From Limnomonas spitsbergensis (taxonomy: Eukaryota; Chlorophyta; Chlorophyceae; Chlamydomonadales), in NCBI GenBank assembly GCA_037349105.1, contig JAYJMM010000116.1, positions 1,488,001-1,552,000 on the forward strand: a stretch of 64,000 nucleotides of DNA, written 5' to 3'. Every line of letters begins with the position of its first letter. Positions within the stretch are counted from its first letter, which is position 1. The position numbers and the translations under genes were made by a program. The notes beneath the pieces are model-generated. The model did no database searches. It saw only the letters and a list, made by a program, of their open reading frames with translations, and was not told where the DNA came from. Positions 61,601 to 64,000 of this stretch are shown here, one piece after another.

Positions 61601-63328
61601 ACGGGGTGGTGGGTATAGGAAGCCTGGTCGTCAGGGGGGGCGGGGAGACAGGGTTCTGGCAGTTGAACCATCCGCCGTGCCCCGGAGTTGAGTGCGCCTG
61701 AGCCCATAGCCCCCAACTGGTAGAGGGGGGTGACTGTGTGGATGCACTGCATGGATCACTGTGCAGGAACTGATGCGTGCGGGCGTTGTATCCTGGTTGG
61801 TCATGGGGAGTCAGGGTCTCGATGGGGTGGAGGGTAAGAGGAAGCCGAGCCTGGTCAGGGGGGTGGGGAAACAGGGTTGGGGGAGTTGAATAATCTGCCG
61901 TGCGCCCGTGCCCCGCAGTTGAGTGCGCCTGAGCCCGTTGCCCCCAACCGGTAGACGGGTGGTGACTGATTGGATGCACTGTATGGATCACTGTTGGGGT
62001 GTACCGTACTGCATGCTTGTTCCTGGAATCCGCAATGGTTCGATCTTTCGGCCTTTCTCGATCAGCTGTATTCCTGCTGAGGGCCGAAAGCAGGTCTCAC
62101 TAATGACCCGTCAGCTGCCCCCTGAGGTCCTGGGCATTGCCTGTTGCCTAATTGATGTGTCCTCTTCATCAAATCATGCCTACCCGCCCGCCTGCCTGCC
62201 TACGCCTGCCAGCCTGCATGCTCGCCCGCCGCCTGCCTGCCTACCTGCCTGCCTACCTGCCTGCCAGCCTGCCTACCTACCTGCCTGCCTGCTTGCCTGT
62301 CTACCTGCCTGTCTGTTGATAGTGGCCAGATTGCCTGTCTACCTACCTGCCGCCTGCCTGACTGCTTGCCTGCCGGCATCCCTGCCTGCCTGCCTGTCTG
62401 CCCACCTGTCTGTTGATAGTGGCCTGATTGCCTGCCCGCCTGCCTGCCTACCTGCCCACCTGTCTGTTGATAGTGGTCTGCCTGCCTGCCTGCCCGCCTG
62501 CCTACCTGCCCACCTGTCTGTTGATGGTTGCCTGATTGCCGGCCTGCCTGCCCTGCCTGTCTGTTGATAGTGGCCTGATTGCCTGCCTGCCTGCCTGCCC
62601 TCCCACCTGTCTGTTGATAGTGGTCTGCCTGCCTGCCTGCCCGCCTGCCTACCTGCCCACCTGTCTGTTGATGGTTGCCTGATTGCCGGCCTGCCTGCCC
62701 TGCCTGTCTGTTGATAGTGGCCTGATTGCCTGCCTGCCTGCCTGCCCTCCCACCTGCCCGCCTACCTGCCTGCCTGCCTGTCCGTTGATAGTGGCCTGAT
62801 TGCCTGCCTGATTGCCTGCCTGCCTGCCTGCCTGCCTGCCCGCCTGCCTGCCTGCCTGTCTGTTGATAGTGGCCTGATTGCCTGCCTGTCTGCCTGCCTG
62901 CCTGCCTGCCCTCCCACCTGCCTACCTGCCTGCCTGCCTGCCTGTCCGTTGATAGTGGCCTGATTGCCTGCCTGATTGCCTGCCTGCCTGCCTGCCTGCC
63001 TGCCTGCCCGCCCACCTGCCTACCTGCCTGCCTGCCCGCCTGTCTGTTGACATTGCCTGCCTGCCTGCCTGCCTGCCTGTCCGTTGATAGTGGCCTGATT
63101 GCCTGCCTGTCTGCCTGCCTGCCTGCCTGCCTGCCTGCCCGCCCACCTGCCTACCTGCCTGCCTGCCCGCCTGTCTGTTGACATTGCCTGCCTGCCTGCC
63201 TGCTAATGGTGGATCAGGTATCCCTAGACCTGTACGTGATGAGGGAGGCGGCGCTCATCTTCAACAGCACAGGGACGATGGCTTGCGACTGGGCAGCAGT
63301 GGTGGACGAGTGGGCGGCGCGATTCATG
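58239..63328 (+). CDS. ABC1/UbiB-family atypical kinase, 5' part (4 exons)
   Basis: Exons 58239-58665, 59182-59786, 60363-60569 and 63218-63328, all GT-AG and in phase; 450 residues so far, and the gene continues beyond the window. Exon 2 carries YWQRRPLAVARRAAAVLAEA, GPAFVKVAQAVSTRSDLLSP (the ABC1 KxGQ helix as KVAQ); exon 3 VAAASLGQVYRATL (the Ala-rich loop that replaces the glycine loop) and FEVAVKVLRPGV (ATP Lys); exon 4 VSLDLYVMREAALIF and VVDEWAARFM. ABC1K proteins act in mitochondria or plastids, where they affect quinone and prenyl-lipid metabolism. A hydrophobic stretch VLVLLTLIISVIMASVV lies before the ABC1 core. The N-terminal exon has no recognised domain. The C-lobe is missing. 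Confidence 0.88.
59182..59786 (+). CDS. ABC1 kinase exon 2
   Basis: Good pyrimidine tract and CTCGCAG acceptor. Reads from APGIDYSHLGAMAITTTAAV through a hydrophobic helix to YFEQIQRLQ at CTGCAG|GTTTGC. Contains the KVAQ motif. Confidence 0.85.
59770..59885 (+). repeat. Repeats of the exon 2 donor
   Basis: 'gatccaaaggctgcag|gt' (the real end at 59786) is followed by 'gatccagaggctgcagatgt' (about 59808) and 'agtcagaggctgcaagta' (about 59848): diverged tandem copies of the exon end inside the intron. Confidence 0.75.
59940..60362 (+). repeat. Repeats related to the exon 3 acceptor
   Basis: About six to seven diverged copies, 50-90 bp apart, of 'tgcgtgcancacggcc-agacccc' followed by C-rich tract and 'ctgct(c/t)aa'. 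The last copy, 'tgcgtgcatcacggctgcag|gacc', is the true acceptor of exon 3. Confidence 0.75.
60363..60569 (+). CDS. ABC1 kinase exon 3
   Basis: 69 codons in phase 0, DRVPPFPCVLAKSAMKQAFK to VAVKVLRPGVLEQ. Donor GAGCAG|GTGCGG. Followed by a G-rich purine tract. Confidence 0.88.
60822..61494. repeat. 44-bp minisatellite, about 15 copies
   Basis: Unit ttactgcctaatcttggaaa plus aggctttggcccaagaaccc and a C run of variable length (3-6), in ABC1 intron 3. Confidence 0.95.
61495..62160. repeat. About 240-bp diverged tandem duplication
   Basis: 'catggatcactgtgcaggaact' with 'gggcgttgtatcctggt', 'catggggagtcaggg', 'agttgaa' and 'gttgagtgcgcctgagccc' recurs across 61495-61760 and 61740-61995; the first part also occurs at about 60715-60780. 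No exon is seen. Confidence 0.75.
62165..63207. repeat. CCTG-rich compound minisatellite
   Basis: (cctg)n interrupted by 'tctgttgatagtggcctgat' and 'tctgttgatggttgcctgat' spacers, which recur about 14 times. The last stretch runs up to about ten bases before the exon 4 acceptor (63217). The long frames on both strands come from the repeat. Confidence 0.95.
63218..63328 (+). CDS. ABC1 kinase exon 4
   Basis: Acceptor GGATCAG, 37 codons: VSLDLYVMREAALIFNSTGT and VVDEWAARFM, donor ATG|GTGGGG. Matches the ABC1 segment that precedes the conserved ELxY motif, expected in the next exon. Confidence 0.85.
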
Positions 63329-64000
63329 GTGGGGCGCAGCATCCCTCTGTCTCCCCCCCCCCCCCCCCCTGTGGCAATCAAGAGGTCACAATGTCATCAG
63401 GAGGAGATGATGGTGGTGCTTTGATGCGAGGACGCGGCATGCATGCGTTTTGGGGCGTAGTCCTGCATGCGTTTTAGAGATGTGGCATCCATGCATATTA
63501 TGATCTAACTAATAGTCTATTAAAGACGCGACATGCATACCATGTTACTAATATTAGGGATGCTGCGTGTGTGCATATTAGAGCGTGGTCCTGTGCATGA
63601 GATGAGGCACGCTAACGTGATCAGACGGATGATCTGCTGCCATCTGAATGCAGGTCGTGAGGATGGGATACGGTGGCTTTTAAAGGATGGCCAAAGTATT
63701 TGTTCCTGCAAATTTTGTTGTGGTTTTGTGTTGAGGTTTTAAATTTTCACGTTTGAAAACCCTGAACACTGAAACCTCGCCTGGTCCTGCAGGTCTTTAG
63801 TTATTCTTGGCACAGCCCATGCGTGCCATGCATGCATGCAAAGGCATGCCTGTTGTTCAACAAACCTAGGGCTGTTGAACAACAGGCATGCCTTAGCATG
63901 CACAGCCCCTGCTCAAAGACCCGTCCTGCAACCTCCCCTCTCCCAGGCTGACTCCCCTGCGCTCTGCCACCGGAAGCCACTGCTGGCCGCTTATAGCCCA
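63329..64000. other. Intron 4 of the ABC1 gene (partial), with hairpin
   Basis: No further exon found. 'gacgcggcatgcatgcgttt'-like units recur between 63425 and 63550. A perfect 22-bp inverted repeat lies at 63841-63894. Confidence 0.5.
63841..63894. repeat. Perfect 22-bp inverted repeat, 10-base loop
   Basis: Arms aaggcatgcctgttgttcaa(ca) at 63841-63862 and its exact complement at 63873-63894 flank aacctagggc. The match extends outward about seven more bases with one mismatch. Confidence 0.9.

Noticed and set aside
62200..63146. Minus-strand frame of 271 codons with GRQAGRQAGRQ repeats
   Set aside because: Complement of the CCTG-rich satellite within an ABC1 intron.

Overview
The window reads as nuclear DNA of a photosynthetic eukaryote, most likely a green alga. 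It has spliceosomal genes with GT-AG introns and GC-rich exons, Arabidopsis-type TTTAGGG motifs scattered through introns, a non-LTR retrotransposon of the Dualen/RandI type first described from Chlamydomonas, and very abundant minisatellites. A large-genome prasinophyte would fit, but the species cannot be fixed from the sequence. No rRNA, tRNA, CRISPR array or prokaryotic operon was seen.

Layout. 1-2.98 kb: gene-poor repeats and a MITE-like element. 2.98-3.39 kb (-): one isolated coding exon. 3.4-12.9 kb (-): a nearly complete Dualen-like LINE, one long polyprotein reading frame broken by two frameshifts. In order it encodes a Josephin-like cysteine protease, an APE endonuclease, a reverse transcriptase, a PCIF1-like adenine methyltransferase domain (apparently unusual), RNase H, a CCHC knuckle and a restriction-like endonuclease. 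12.95-38.20 kb (+): a 13-exon gene for a 561-aa leucine-rich-repeat protein kinase; every splice phase closes, but only about 7% of the 25 kb is coding and the introns are mostly tandem repeats. 41.16-44.52 kb (-): a two-exon inositol polyphosphate 4-phosphatase-like gene whose intron is a 21-bp minisatellite. 46.68-53.78 kb (-): a many-exon membrane protein of unknown family with an in-frame TGA in its first exon. 53.8-58.2 kb: intergenic, with a SINE-like family. 58.24-63.33 kb (+): the first four exons of an ABC1/UbiB-family atypical kinase that runs off the window.

The strongest unexplained signal is at the splice junctions. In all three of the highly fragmented genes, many introns hold tandem repeats whose unit spans an exon-intron boundary, so the acceptor or donor plus its flanking exon bases is copied 2 to about 17 times inside the intron. 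This suggests that introns here grow by local tandem amplification of splice junctions. The other strong signal is the LINE, which joins two kinds of endonuclease, a deubiquitinase-like fold and an mRNA-cap-type methyltransferase fold in one polyprotein.

The genes do not form a pathway. Two of them (LRR kinase, INPP4-like phosphatase) suggest signalling, and the ABC1 kinase suggests plastid or mitochondrial quinone/isoprenoid metabolism.
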